A DNA stretch of 64,000 bases from positions 186,001-250,000 of the forward strand of contig NW_026516729.1 in the NCBI RefSeq assembly GCF_025766255.1, given 5' to 3'. The stretch's first letter is position 1; every line of letters starts with the position of its first letter. The DNA comes from Zychaea mexicana (taxonomy: Eukaryota; Mucoromycota; Mucoromycetes; Mucorales; Lichtheimiaceae). Shown piece by piece: positions 1-12,700 of the stretch. Position numbers and translations under genes: made by a program. The notes under the pieces are model-generated. The model worked only from the letters and a program-made list of their open reading frames with translations, made no database searches and was not told the DNA's origin.

Positions 1-1081
1 CGCATCGTATCAACACCATTTGGCTGATAAATAAGCTATCTGTAGTGTGCTGTAAAGTGGTTAAAGAAAAGAAAGAAGAGAAAGAGAGAGAGGCGGCTGT
101 GCAACCGGATTAAAGGAACAAGAGCTTTTATTCTTTGCAGCAATTACCTTTTTTGTAAACGGTAACACGGAAGTCGCAACTTCTCAAGTTCACTTTAGAG
201 CCATTAATGCGTGATGCCTTCTTTCGATAGCGCCTCACCTATACACTTATTAGGTACTCATTGGGAGATGATACTCTTACTGCGGCTATTTGCTGCTACT
301 GGCAGTAAGTGATCATTAAGAAATGTGAACTACCTACTACTGAAATCTACGGCATATAGTCTAAGAGATACTTTGGCAAGTAGTTTAAAGCATACAGCTT
401 TTATAGCTGAGCCATCGAATATTTTGCATCGCTTCCTTGTCCAGCGATCTATAGTCGATCATCAATATTTTATCTACCCAAAAATGTATGATAATGCTGA
501 GCATGCGAGCTTATTTATAGCTATAGCTTTGAAAATTGAACATTCACGTAAGGTTTTCCTGATCTTCTCTATATTTTGTTCCTAATTTTGGATATGATGT
601 CATATAATCGTTGTCTCAACCTCGTCTTTAAAAAACTCTAAATTCTGCATAGCGTATAAGCTCACTACCAGAGCACAGTCGAGGGATATATAAGTGAATG
701 CTACTATATAGAGAAGAAGGTCAACCCTCTGTATTGTCTAGCTGTACTTGAATCCAGGCTGTAGGCTAGCGGTAATATTGTAGACTTCCGTATGATGAGC
801 AATTACAAGCCTTTTCCACAGGAAGACAGAGTTGATTCAAAAGAGCCTCCCCTTTCTGTACCTTTGGGTGGATGCTCAAATAGGATGTATCCACAAGCCT
901 ACCGAAATTATGGCTTATTGACGACTACAAAGAACGACATTGCGTAGGCACAAGGCGTGAGTGGTGTTGCGCGTCGCGGGCAATGGATTGGGAAATTCAA
1001 GCAGCGGGGTAAAAAAAAAGGACAGGAGCGCGCCAGCTTTAACCTACACTTTCCAACATATAAGATCTCCTTTTGTACATT
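1..1081. other. Intergenic, no gene seen
   Basis: Only short open frames without family resemblance or splice support are present. A purine-rich GA tract lies near 67-92. Nothing resembling a tRNA, rRNA or repeat family was recognised. The last part presumably holds the promoter and 5' leader of the chaperone gene starting at 1082. Confidence 0.5.
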
Positions 1082-2292
1082 ATGGTGAGCAACTCTTTAC
1101 TACCATTAACGAAGAAAACCCACTTACAATGGGAATCAGTCATGCCGTTGAATTAAACAACCTTTGTACTGTATTGGAAAAAAGGACTTTGACTCAAGTT
1201 TTCCAAGTGCTCCAGTGCGTTACGCCTTTGACGATGACGAAAGCGATTCCGAAGCCGAAGTTTCTACTACTAGCAGCAACAAAGCAGTATCCGTTGACAT
1301 TGGTCTGACCACACCGATCCCCTCAGAGAAATGCACTTTGGTCATTGGCTTAAAAGGACCCGGTAGCCTATATGTCAAAGCGTTAAAAAACGGCGTGAGT
1401 GCTGCAGGCACAGTTTCGATCAAGGTATAATACGAGGGAGAGAGAGAGAGAGAGAGAGGGGTTACGCGTCAAAAGTTTCGGGTAGGCGTAACTGATATAA
1501 TGATTTTGTTCTGTAGACAGAAGAAAAAGATAAGCCTACACAAACAAAGGAACATCCCATCTTCCTTTTATCACCAGATGTACTTGGCGTCTCGTTCCAA
1601 GATGTTGTGGAGAATGATCAAGTGTATGCAGTGGTGAAACCTATCTTTGAGTTGGTCGGGGATCGAGTAAAAAGGTACGACGACGATAAGATTTCTTTCT
1701 TTGACAGCAGCTGCAACCCATGAAGAGATGTACGTTACTAAAAATCCATCTGTTGCAGCGTCGTTGTGCTGGATGCTCTTCCAAGTGCCGAGTATCTCCA
1801 TACCGGTGATCGTGATGATCTCCTTCCACCATGTCTTCGGATATTACAGTCATCTGCTGCCTCATCTGTAAGTTTCAAACGATGACCCATTGTGTTGTTG
1901 CAAAAGAACTAAAGTAAAAGAACCATTTTCATTTCACTAGGTGCCTGGTCTTGAATCATTGGAGGTACCCAACATGCTCAAAGGATTATCAGCTGCATTC
2001 ACGTCCTTGGTAGGTTAACTATTTATTGGGATTACGGAGAAAAAGGTGGTCAACCCTAATCAACCCTCGCCATCATCTGGAACAGTGCGAAGTGCGGAAT
2101 GTCCCATGTTACACATTGGTTACTATGCAAGAGTACTATCTCGGTAAGCCGATTGTTACCCTCGAAACCGTTGAAGCATATATCCCTGCATTGAAGAAGA
2201 TTGGTTTGGACAAGCTGGTGTATCAGACGGCCGACATGCAGGCGTTGTTGAAGACGGAGCAATCTGGTGCTGTAAACCGACTGTATCTTTAA
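1082..2292 (+). CDS. PSMG1: Proteasome assembly chaperone 1-like (PAC1/PSMG1)
   Basis: Predicted 277-residue protein from six exons: 1082-1146, 1199-1424, 1517-1674, 1759-1867, 1941-2009, 2086-2292. All junctions are GT-AG and the frame closes across each. PAC1 pairs with PAC2 and helps order the alpha ring of the 20S proteasome; it acts in cytosol or nucleus. The strongest resemblance is C-terminal, where a stretch like 'NMLKGLSAAFTSL' followed by 'CEVRNVPCYTLV' and 'VTLETVEAYIPAL' matches the end of animal PSMG1. An acidic patch (DDDESDSEAE) follows the N-terminus at about residues 30-39. The start is the first ATG that splices in frame to the acidic exon. Intron 2 (1425-1516) carries a GA microsatellite. 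The assignment rests on remembered family similarity, so fairly sure but not certain. Confidence 0.75.
1437..1459. repeat. (GA)n microsatellite in an intron
   Basis: About eleven GA dinucleotides near the start of intron 2 of the PSMG1-like gene. Confidence 0.85.
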
Positions 2293-2685
2293 AAGAATAT
2301 ACTATCGATCGCGCATTTTATTGTTTGGGATATCAGAATGTTCGCTAAGGACTATGTCTTGATGGAAAAAGATGAGAAACAGCTAAAGGTTATAGAAGGA
2401 GTGAGAGAATAAGGATCAAAGCTGAAAGAGTAGAGCTATATTTGTCCAAAGAAGAAGTGTTCCGCTTCTTATAGGGTACATCCGCATTGGTTCCCACCCT
2501 TTAATTTTTTTTCTTGACACGGTGAAAGAACTCGGTGGAGGGTTTACACGGTGAAATGGCGTGTGACTGTTGCTCCCGCGCTATTTCATCCCATCCTTAT
2601 CCTGGAAAATTCCGCCGGTTGCATCCGTCTCCGTCCTTTTCTCCCTTTCCATACATACACACACACACACATACACGCTCGCAAT
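2293..2685. other. Intergenic: terminator of PSMG1 and promoter of LIP5
   Basis: No gene seen. A short CA tract (about 2655-2674) and pyrimidine-rich sequence precede the LIP5 start codon. Confidence 0.5.
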
Positions 2686-4216
2686 ATGCTTAAAGTGCCC
2701 CAAATATACACTCGGTCACCTGTAGCTCGACGAGCTGCGCCAGCCTTGGTAAAAAACGAACGAACACTGTAGCTACCAAAGAAGCTGGAATATTTATTAA
2801 CGAGAAAACTATATTATGCAACCAGTTCCACCAATTGCGAACACACGCTACAGCAGTTTCCGATTCACCCTCACCTCCCTCATCGTCGCAATCATCAAAG
2901 TCTAAGCTTTCAAAACTTCGAGAACGTCTGGCCACTGAGGATGCCAAAGCCGGGTTAGACGAGTTTGTGAACCCGGGCTATGCGGGCAAACTGACACCAC
3001 AAGAAGCTCTGGAGTTGAAGGAAACGGTTGTTGAAGCCGGTAAAAAAGTCAAGACGACCAAATTGTGAGTTAACTAGCGTCATTGGAGAGAAAAAGTGTT
3101 TGTTAAATATTTAAAAAGAGACTAATTTTTTCTTTGTTGTGCTTGTGGCTGTCAAACTTGTCAATCATTAGGAAGCAACCTCGCCTGCCAGAATGGTTAA
3201 AGACGGACATTCCTGCTGGACAAAATTTCTCTCGTATCAAGAAGGATCTGCGTGGTTTGAAGTTGCACACCGTGTGCGAAGAGGCCCGGTGTCCAAATAT
3301 TGGCGACTGTTGGGGTGGTGGAGAGCATCAGACGGCAACGGCAACGATCATGTTGATGGGTGACGAATGTACTCGAGGCTGTCGCTTCTGCTCTGTAAAG
3401 ACGAACCGCAAGCCGCAAGCATTGGATCCACATGAACCTGAACATACCTCCGAGGCAATTCGACGGTGGGGTCTTGATTACGTTGTGCTTACCAGTGTGG
3501 ACAGAGACGATCTCGTCGATGGTGGCTCGAGCCACTTTGCAGAAACGATCCGAAAGATCAAAGCAAAGTATGTTTTCTCTTTCTGCTGCATCAGCAATCC
3601 ATAAGCAGAGTGTGTAGGCTTTTACTAAAACTCTTCTCAAATAAAAAAAAACTCTAGGGCACCGCATATCTTGGTCGAATGTCTTACTGGTGATTTTGGT
3701 GGCTCATTGGACTGTGTCGAGACTGTCGCCAAATCCGGATTAGACGTTTATGCACACAACATCGAGACGGTCGAAGCCTTGACGCCCTATGTCCGCGACC
3801 GCCGTGCCGGATTCCGCCAGTCTCTGAGCGTATTAAAGCGTGCCAAGGAAGTGCAGCCCGAGCTGCTCACAAAGTCGTCGATCATGCTTGGATGCGGCGA
3901 AACGGACGAGGAAGTGCTTCATGCATTAGAGGAGTTGCGCAAGGCAGGTGTGGATGTGGTGACACTCGGCCAGTACATGCGGCCTACAAAGCGACACATG
4001 AAGGTGCACGAATATGTGTCACCAGAAAAGTTCAAGCACTGGGAAACGAAGGGTATGGAATTGGGCTTCAAGTATGTCGCCAGTGGTCCCCTTGTACGGT
4101 CTAGTTACAAGGCTGGCGAGTTCTACATCAGCAACATGCTCAAGAACAAAAAGCAAGGCATCCCAGCAGTAGACAAGGCCGCTGCTGCTCTTGAATCATC
4201 CACCAAATCTGTATAA
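2686..4216 (+). CDS. LIP5: Lipoyl synthase, mitochondrial
   Basis: Predicted 418-residue radical-SAM enzyme that inserts two sulfurs into protein-bound octanoyl groups to make lipoate, acting in the mitochondrial matrix. Exons: 2686-2748, 2826-3064, 3172-3567, 3658-4216, with consistent phases. The N-terminus ([20 protein letters not shown]) is Arg-rich and acid-free, like a mitochondrial presequence. Both cluster motifs are present: the auxiliary cluster ([12 protein letters not shown]) and the radical-SAM triad (CTRGCRFC). The conserved C-terminal serine that ligates the auxiliary cluster is in '[12 protein letters not shown]'. Length and motif order match the family. The next gene downstream lies on the opposite strand, and the two 3' ends are about 200 bp apart. 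Confidence 0.96.
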
Positions 4217-4384
4217 ACAAATTCCATATAATATTCATGCAACTTCAATACACTACTAGATTCCATATCTCTCACTCTTCTCCCCTTCGCTCTCCAACTC
4301 TCACTCTCACTCTCACGACACTCTTATCATATTTCCTGTAATTCTTTTTCATAAATTTGTTTATTCTATTTACACTACACAGAC

Positions 4385-4388
<4 letters not shown>

Positions 4389-4415
<27 letters not shown>
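4389..4415. repeat. (TA)n microsatellite at the stop of the TMEM41B-like gene
   Basis: About thirteen TA units. The repeat runs right up to the stop codon of the minus-strand gene (stop at 4415-4417), so the repeat forms the start of its 3' UTR. Confidence 0.9.
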
Positions 4416-4418
<3 letters not shown>

Positions 4419-5774
4419 AGTTTGTAATGTCGTCTTACAAAGACGGGAATAAGGGCCACAATGGCTACTGCGACGAGACAGGCAACGTTTGTTGGAGTGA
4501 CAAGCTGTAGTTCGTCAGATGACGATAGTCTATCCAAGGCAGCACCTGCTTGCACGTGGATGAATGAGGGAGGCGCGACTCCTAAAGAAATACGCACACA
4601 CACACACAAACACATTTTGTTGAGTCAGTTTTAGTTGCGTTTCCATGGAGAGCATTAAAAGCGTTGCTATGGGGTAGTAAGCTTCGCATAGCTTAAAAAA
4701 AAACCAAATCCAACTCACCAATGAACGTTCCCCAAAAGAACGCCCCGAGCGGAACTTCAAGATGGGGCGCCCCCAAATTGATTGTCCAATTGGGCGGAAG
4801 CGGCGCAATGCGCAGAACGATCATGTAATTGAGCATGTGCTGTTTGTGGTTCACAAGCTGCTCATTCCACTTTGCAATTCTATCGCCAATAAGGCGTACC
4901 ACCGCCACAGAGCCCAGACTGGCCGAGATAAGGTATGCTACTGTTGAGCCGATTGCAGAGCACTACAAGGCGCAATTGTTGTTGTTGTTGTTGTTTGTCA
5001 GTAGATCATCCCTTTTCCTGCATGAAAGCAAAACAATAGAAAATCGGCCATGATACTTTACAATGGAAACAGTAAATAAGGTCAGCCAAAAGTTGAATAA
5101 CGCACCGCCTAGAATGGAGAGCCACATGGAGCCTGGAACTGAGAAGCTTTGAAGACTAGTAGTGTGTATCAAGGTTATTAGCTGACTCGCCTCCCTTTTC
5201 TTCTTGTCTTTCCTCCTTGTCGCAAACTTCGTGCACGCAACAGCAGAGACAGCAGAAGACTTACTACACGTAGGTTGCAAAGTATGTGACGTATACGTTC
5301 ACGAAATGGTTGTCGATATATTTGGATAGAATTTCGTTCAGACGTCGCAGTTCTTTAAGATTCTTGGGAAATTTTAATGCATCTTCGTCCTCTCTAATAA
5401 TCCATATTATGCAAATGATCATTAGTCAAAAGGCAATGTAGAGCAAACAAACAATACCCCACTTTGAAAAGAAAGACGCAAACAACATACGGGCCCACAG
5501 CTGGCAAATTGAGCTTTAACAGTGCAATTTCCAAGCCTGTAAATATGACAAAAATCACAACAAGCATGACTATCGATCGCAGGTAGGAATCACTTCGCCA
5601 AGATCGCCAGCCTCTTCTCGAATGTTGCACTACTACTTCTTCTTCGTCCACCGTCTTTTGTATGTCGCCATTGTCGTCAGTGGTTTGTGTTGTTGTAGTA
5701 GCGGTGACGTAGGACTGAATCCGCTGTTCTTCCTGAGGTGATGTGCCTAGAAGGGGAGTGCGATCGCTTGCCAT
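4415..5774 (-). CDS. TMEM41B-like VTT-domain membrane protein
   Basis: Predicted 316-residue multi-pass membrane protein from five exons: 5774-5458, 5393-5265, 5155-5062, 4962-4719, 4581-4415. The family (VTT/DedA domain; TMEM41B, VMP1, yeast Tvp38) acts at the ER or Golgi in lipid scrambling and autophagosome formation. The match follows TMEM41B closely: 'FPKNLKELRRLNEILSKY', then 'VTYFATYVYLQSFSVPGSMW', the VTT core 'HMLNYMIVLRIAPLPPNW' and 'GTFIGVAPPSFIHVQAGAAL'. A Ser/Thr/Glu-rich cytosolic N-terminus precedes the first hydrophobic segment (SIVMLVVIFVIFTGLEIALL). The C-terminus ends in a hydrophobic helix and basic residues. VTT proteins of this exact type are missing from many ascomycete yeasts. 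The membrane and family call is firm; the scramblase activity is family knowledge. Confidence 0.88.
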
Positions 5775-7857
5775 TCCGAGCTTGTTGTGTGAGAAGTTGA
5801 GCAAAAAAGGTAAAAAAAGGAAAAAGGGAAAGAAAGGGAGAAAAGCCGAATGCAAGGTAACAGGATTACTGCAAGCGAAAGAGAGAAAGTAATTAACACT
5901 TCCGGAGATTCATTAGCGCCGGGCCGACTCTCCGCCTTTGCTACGCTATGCTTCTCTTTTCCGTGAATGGACCAGGGTTTCTCCGTCAAAAGTAAACCCT
6001 CAACAAAGTATCCTCATTGGTACCTCTTACCAAATGTATCTAAGCGACATTGAAGAGCGATCTCTGTGCATGCTCTTAGAAGCTTATGCAAGCATTTGGC
6101 AGCAATTGAAAGAGAGGGCGGCAGTCTAGCCGGTAAATTATTCATCCACGTCTGTTTTAAGTTTCCTTGGCATATTACGATGCCTTGAATTCATGGTTGA
6201 ATTACGCATACCTCATCGCCGTGTTAGCAGGGGCTGGATTCAAGCGAGAGCTGGTGCATGTGATGTTCACTCAGAGGAGCAATTGGGAGAGGTCCAAGGC
6301 TCAGCTGCCTCATTTCTTGTGCTACGAACATCGCTTAAATATCACGTTCCCAACCTTTGCTTCAATCCAACAGCTCTTTCGAGCCTGTATCATTACTTAT
6401 TGTTGCTATTGTTATTAAACAGAGTCTGAATAGTCGTACAAGCTGTTTTACTTTCAAGTTACTCGAGCGGTGCTTTGGTCATATATTTAGCGTCATTTTT
6501 ATAGAAAACCCGATTTTGCAATATATCGCGAAATCGTCATCAGCAATGTCATTGATGTAGCAGCAGAATTGCCTTCAACTTCATATAACTCTCTCTACCT
6601 AGTAACTTGTAACGAGATCTTCCTTGTGGCTTTCTGATAATCTTTTTTGAGATAGCGGCGTACAAAACAATTAAATTCATGCGAAATATAACCTAAATCC
6701 CACGTTGTTGCTGACGCGCATGAATAGTGAATACGTCAAAGAGCATATACATTAGTCTGTGATCTTAATCGATATCCACCAGAGCTATCAGATGGTCTCA
6801 GTGCTAGAAAGCTGAGAGGAAAAGTCTGTGCGCGCATGTGACCACGAACAAGAAAAAGAAAAGAAGTCTTCTCTTTCATTATTTTGGGGCCCACAAATTT
6901 ATCAATGAATTAGGCTACGTGGTTGGTGGAATTCTACGACATCACGTTTCCTCTAGATTTAAGGTAGTAAAACTAGGACCTCGTCGTTGCAATGGTAACA
7001 TATCAGCAGAGGCTTGCTATCACAAGCATCGTGATGGATTACCATAGCAGGAAACATGCCGACCTAGTTCGGAATGATACCGGAATTGCCGACACAACTG
7101 GATAAAGAGAGTACTTTTGGCGTATCAGAAATCTGCTCGTCGGGAAAAAGATGTATTACAAACTGTCGCTATCCATATCCTTTTCTATTCTCTGTGGTGT
7201 GTAATATGCATGGTGCATTCCAAAAAAGTAACAGGCGTTTTATTCTTCCAGTCATGGGTCAACAACTCAATCGAAACCGGTGATTAAAGCACATCTTGAT
7301 GAACAAAAAAGAGCCATTTTGCACAAGTAGTGGAAATAAGTAGACCGGATAACGACTGCGCTTGGAGTAGATGCTTTCAATTTCTAGTAAGGAAACAATC
7401 ATCGTACAGAAGTACAGATCAAGTGAAATCTTACTGCTATTGTTGAACTCAAGCATAATATTGTTGCAGCACAGGAAGCATCCTCTCTTCCTTTCCACTC
7501 CTAAATACCGGATTACCTTATACTGTTAAAGTGGGGTTCATATATTGTCGATTATCGCTGCTAGAAGGACTATAAGCGTTTAAGAAAGTCAAATGTTTAC
7601 AAAGAAGTATAGCGATCAAACAAATCACCAACATGATCGTTGTTTGTTTTAGTACAATAAGAAAACATTGCCACTGCCATGATTTGAGAGATATTTCTTA
7701 GCATACGTAATACACTGGATAGCAGTAAGTATGACACATGTGAGGTAAATGATCACCCCGACTCGTTTGTATAAATTATTTTTACTGTCTCGGGAATCAA
7801 ACGTCCCTTTTTCTCACATCATGCAGTTTTTTTGAAGTAAATTCTGACGACAAACAA
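5775..7857. other. 2.1-kb stretch without recognisable gene
   Basis: Contains only short open frames in all frames, none with a recognisable motif or a chain of plausible exons. AT-rich with scattered poly-purine runs. It separates the TMEM41B-like gene (leftward) from the SIM-rich gene (rightward) and must contain both promoters. Confidence 0.45.
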
Positions 7858-8573
7858 ATGAAAAGGATAGACCACTTTGAAATATCTGATACTGATACGA
7901 TTGACGACGACGACGAAAAGCCGTCAACTCTTACGAAGCAAGTTTTGGAGGATGGTGACGACGTTACCATACGCAACAGCCAAATCCAGGAAGACTGCAT
8001 ATTATCACACGTTGTCATTGTCCTTGATGTGAACGGTGAAGACAAGGGTGATGAAGGTTATTGCTAAATAATCTGCTGTTGTCAGTACATGAGTCAATAT
8101 TCAGTTTCTATTAACAAACGCAAAATCCATGTAGATCGCCATGATGACGAAGCCAGCACTGTAGTTATAGCTGAACCATCTGCGTGCACGACCGAAAAGG
8201 AGACAGTGATCATCTTAGAAGACGACAAAGAAGAAAATCAAATTTACCATGCGTCGTCCGATACTACCCCGCAGAAGCTCGATGACAAGCGTCGGACCTT
8301 GCATACGGGAACTCGATCGAAGCTTGCAGTTGCAAAACGGATGGGTTCCGGAATGATTACCAAGCCCACAGTAATCAAGCGCAGTAAGTTGGCTTTTTGA
8401 TGGGGGGGGGTGTAGAAGGAATGTGCATTTATACTAATAACAAGATACGTTTTAACAGGTTTGGGATCAACAGCAGGTAATATGTGAGCATGTGGTATTC
8501 ACGATGTTTATTTTACATGACTGCATACGCATATCTAATAACCACAGACAAACCTACAGCTACACGCATTTGA
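7858..8573 (+). CDS. Acidic protein with repeated SUMO-interaction-like motifs
   Basis: Not a recognised family. A consistent model has exons 7858-8028, 8086-8383, 8459-8476 (18 nt) and 8548-8573, giving 170 residues. The seen features are short beta-branched runs next to acidic residues, the pattern of SUMO-interaction motifs: 'FEISDTDTIDDDD' (about residues 6-18), 'HVVIVLD' (about 51-57), 'TVVIAEP' and 'TVIILEDDKEE'. The middle and C-terminal part is basic (KLAVAKRMG, IKRS). Introns are short (57, 75 and 71 nt) with normal GT-AG ends. The 3' end is uncertain: a further open stretch to 8806, in another frame, holds a Cys-pair/His-pair motif that this model leaves out. SUMO binding is inference from sequence pattern only. 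Confidence 0.5.
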
Positions 8574-8817
8574 TACTTACTTGCATATTATGCAATTACC
8601 GTGTAAGTTTACGCACTCCCGGCCTTGTCTACAGCCATATTCGCAATGACCACGATCCCAAATTTCCATTCCTTCGCGGATGCCATGAGTATTCTCCTGT
8701 CAATAAACTCTCGGAAAAAAACTTAATTTTGAAGGTGAGACCAGAAGATATAGCTTTTCTGACAATGGATAACGCGGTTATAAGTAGTTACAATACCAGA
8801 AAATAGCTTAAGAAATG
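8574..8817 (+). other. Open stretch with CxxC...HxxxxH motif, out of frame with the upstream gene
   Basis: The frame here reads 'LTCILCNYRVSLRTPG' then 'VYSHIRNDHDPKF' (C-x2-C-x14-H-x4-H), a spacing that resembles divergent C2H2 or BED-like fingers. It ends at a TAG/TAA cluster near 8805. No donor was found that joins it in frame to the upstream exons. It may be the original C-terminus of the SIM-rich gene after a frameshift, a separate relic, or chance. Confidence 0.3.
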
Positions 8818-9742
8818 TCATAAAAATGAAAGCGAGAAAAACTCATTTAGCGATGAACAAAAATCTAACTGTACTCCCTTCTGAGCGATGCCGTACATAA
8901 TCATCATTACCATCACTTGTATGCCTGGTCATATAAACTGACAACAACACCTTCTCTTAATGTATTGTTCATTCCAGAAGTGTGTGGCGTCATCTTTAAC
9001 GACGCAAACACATATGGAGAATCCGAGGCCGCGGAGATCCAACGTCTGACAAGGAGCACAGAACGTCAGATACATGTAATAAGATGAGCGTGCGATTTTG
9101 GAGAAAATATACGACTCGATTATGGTATCCTTCATTTTAAAGCTTGATGAACGAGTGATTTAAATTTGTGACCTGAATTTTAATGCAAAAGTGCATTCTA
9201 CGCGCAACGCTCTTGCAATGGGAGTTGTTGTCTACTACCATTCAATTAGTATACGCATCCTACTATCGAGATCCTCGTATGTTTTTTCACAATGACGACG
9301 TAATTTTTCTTTTCGCAAAATGCTTTACGGTCAACTGTAGCAGTAAAAGTGGCGAATTTTTGGACAAAGCTCTTCTTTTAAATGGACACTGGATTCAGTG
9401 ATAACAAAAAGAGAATGGCTGACAACTTTGAAGGATACCGTATCATTAAACAACTATCACATGCAAAAAAAATGGGGGGAGGGGGAGCAAGTAACCACAT
9501 TTGTGTATGAAAATTCACGGTAAAATGATCACTGAAGCGCATAGCGCATATTTGTTATGCATTAATGGGTAATCGATATTGCTAATGTGAGAGATGATAA
9601 AAAGCGGTACATAATGGTAAATATAAAATGAGCTGAAATATGAGATTCAAAAATAAGAGTATTGCAAAATTTGATAGGAGTGGGTAAACGTGAGAAGGCG
9701 TAAGCAAACGAGTGGCAATGTGCAAAAACATCCTTTCTTCCA
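8818..9742. other. Intergenic, no gene seen
   Basis: No coding or RNA gene recognised. It forms the shared 3' side of the SIM-rich gene and the SNF2 helicase gene (tail to tail). Confidence 0.5.
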
Positions 9743-12700
9743 CTAGGCTTTTTCCGAAAGCTTTTCTTCTTCCTTTTTAGCCAAGTCTGCAAAGAACTTG
9801 TCTCTTTCAAACCATTCGGGGATCGATGACGATTGTTCATCGATGGTCAGTCGAGTAGAAGATCCGTCTAGTAACCAATATAGTAGTGAATTTGTCGTAT
9901 TAGTTTGTATTAGTATACCATGAGATTAATTAAAAGTATAACATGATGGGCGTAGTAGTAGCATATTATTATGCCTTTGCAGTTAGATATCTTACCAATT
10001 GCTGCTTCAACAATTTTTAGCTTCTCTTTTACAAGTGGCCAAATATAACCATCTGCTTTGGCAGTGAATAGTCAATTAGTAAATACCACGTACATACAAC
10101 TGGAGAGCAACATGCAACGGAAAAAGAAAACAGTATTAATCACCAATTGTATCCATGGAGAGAAGATACACAATGTGCACAGGGCCAATTCTTCCAATCC
10201 GCTACAAGTGTAATGCATGAAATGTTCTTTAGAGAGCACAGCATAATGAACAGGTAGTATCGCTAAAAGAAGATATATTTACATGAGCCCGATCTTCTGC
10301 TTGCAATAGATGAGAGGGATTCCAGTATAGCTCTGCAAACAAAACTTATAAAGAATACCACTTTTAAATAACACAAAAAGAGAAATACACAGTTGATAGC
10401 GTTGATTACCCATATCAGCTGCGCTTAATGTCAATCCGAAACTGATGGAAAGGCTTAATATGACAATTTGTATGTCTGTTTTATCCGATTGGAAGTCGTC
10501 ACACAATATTTGACGCGTCGCCGGGTTGGTGGTTCCATCAATGCGTATATATCTAATCTTTATATTGTGTTGTTGGAACGTTATCCAAAGAGAGATACAG
10601 TCATACAATGTAGTACCTTTTGCTCGGAAACGCATGCTTCAATGGCAATGAGCATCGAATGGTGATAAGCGAAAATGATCATCTTTTTGTCAGTGGTTGC
10701 GATTGTGCGCTTGATATACTCCTGTATGACTGGTATTTTCTCAAAAGCAGTGTCCGGATACTACAAATGCATACAAGTCAATCATGAGTAGTAATAAACA
10801 CCGTGCCAACCGTATTCTTTGTACAATCTGTATAAAATGCGCGAAAAGACAACAACAACAACAACTGCTCTTACCCAGTTAAACATTGTGTTTCGGTATT
10901 CAGCATTTAATTCACTTTGATCCTTCTTATCAAGTTTGTCAGTTCTTTGTTGAAGAAATTTCTCTTGTATCTCGTGCAATCTTTTCTTTGTCGCTTTCAT
11001 ATCGGGAGTTTCCACATTCATGACCACAATTTGGCGGGACTTGGTAGGGAGTTTCTCGTCAACTTCATCTTTGAGTCGACGTACTAAAACAGTCTTTCTC
11101 AAGAGCAAATGGAGTTCGTCCAGATTTTGTGCACCTATACATGTCGAAAAACCTTCGTTGTTATACTTTGATTTTATTTTGCCGCAGCTGTGCATAAAAG
11201 CTGGTACATTCCTATATATCTTTAAGAAGAGTAATACATACCAAGATACTTTTTACCCCACGGTGTCATTGTCGGTGAGCAGTAACGTTCGCCAAACTCT
11301 TCTTCGGAATTAAACAGGTCTGGGCGGATCGCGCTGATTTGGGTAAAGAGTTCAATTGGCCTGGATAACATAGGTGTTCCAGTAAGAAGCAGGGCGCGTT
11401 TACTTTCTTTCAAAACAGGTAAAAGAGACTTGGTCCGTTTAGCCTGCATACAAAGAATATATATAAACAACACACAATTATAGTAGTGTGATGAGCTCAT
11501 TATACATTGCTCAATCGAATATATACACAACTCTCTAGTGTATATATCGAACCTCCTTGTTGCAAAATCCTATTGCGTACCGTCATATTTTTCAAGTAGT
11601 GACTCTCGTCGCAAATGACGAAATCAAAATCAGCCTTAACAATATGCTCGATATTCCGTGTGACTAGATCATAACTCGTAATCCAAAACTTGACATCGTC
11701 GTAAGTCGAGTCATATATTTTGCGCCGTCTATCATGATGCTCGTCGCCATGAAAGTAGGAGGGCTTGGGGAGAAAGATTGTTTGTGTTCCCTTGGTTATC
11801 ACGCCAATTTCATGTTCTTCAAGATCGGTCCAGCGCATGAGCTCGTTCTTCCACATTGATCGAAGTGAGGCTGGGCAAACAATGAGGACCGGCCAATTAT
11901 CCGTGTATGCATGCGCGATGGCGATTGCCTGTATAGTCTTGCCGAGTCCCATATCGTCACCCAGCAGTATGCGGCCCTTTCGATTGATAGCTTCAGTGAC
12001 GCTTTCCCGCTGGAACAATCTGAGATGTCTCCAAATTTGACAGTCTTGGAGACGCTGTAAACATTCACTGGGGCTGTCGTTGTCGTCATCGTTGTTGATC
12101 TTTTTATCTGGTATATGTTGCTCCTCTTTGATCTTGACAGCTTTTTTCGCTTTGCCCTTGTCATCGCACTGTTTTTCTCGAATATTCTTGTCAGCATGAG
12201 TAATAGTAGTAGTACAAGCATCGTCATCATTAAGAAGAAGGTTGTCAGCCGCCCAGTTTGGCAGTGGTTTGATGGTAAACGAGGAGCCCAGCGACTGTTC
12301 GCTGTTCAAAACTTGGATCGCGTAGCTGTATGCTTTCTTGGTGGCTGCAATCACCAACGCATTGTCCTTGAATGTGGCAAAAGTGCGTGCAAGATTTGAG
12401 ACCTGTTGGTTGTGTCCCAGGATATCCATCGTGATTTGTGTCGCTGAAGTGACAGAAAATTGAACCACTGTCGGCTCGGAGTCACTGGTGCCAGCATCAC
12501 GACGTCCGCGAGTACTAGCACCATCAGTAGTAGGATACGGATCAGACGCGACTGCACCTTGTCGAGTGTTTTTGGTGCTCGAAGGCTCTGGTTGAGGCTG
12601 ACGCGGAGTCTCGTCATCCCAAAGAAAGAAACCGCATTTGCTGCTTGAGCACTAATGTTAGTATAATGGTATATATAATGTAGGTACTTGTCAGTTAGAT

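Noticed and set aside
325..585. 86-codon frame at the left end
   Set aside because: No domain, no splice context, ordinary length for a chance frame in AT-rich DNA.
3197..3667. 156-codon - strand frame
   Set aside because: Antisense to lipoyl synthase exons with both cysteine motifs.
6838..7283. Two consecutive 69-codon frames
   Set aside because: No similarity, no compatible splice chain, codon use not coding-like.
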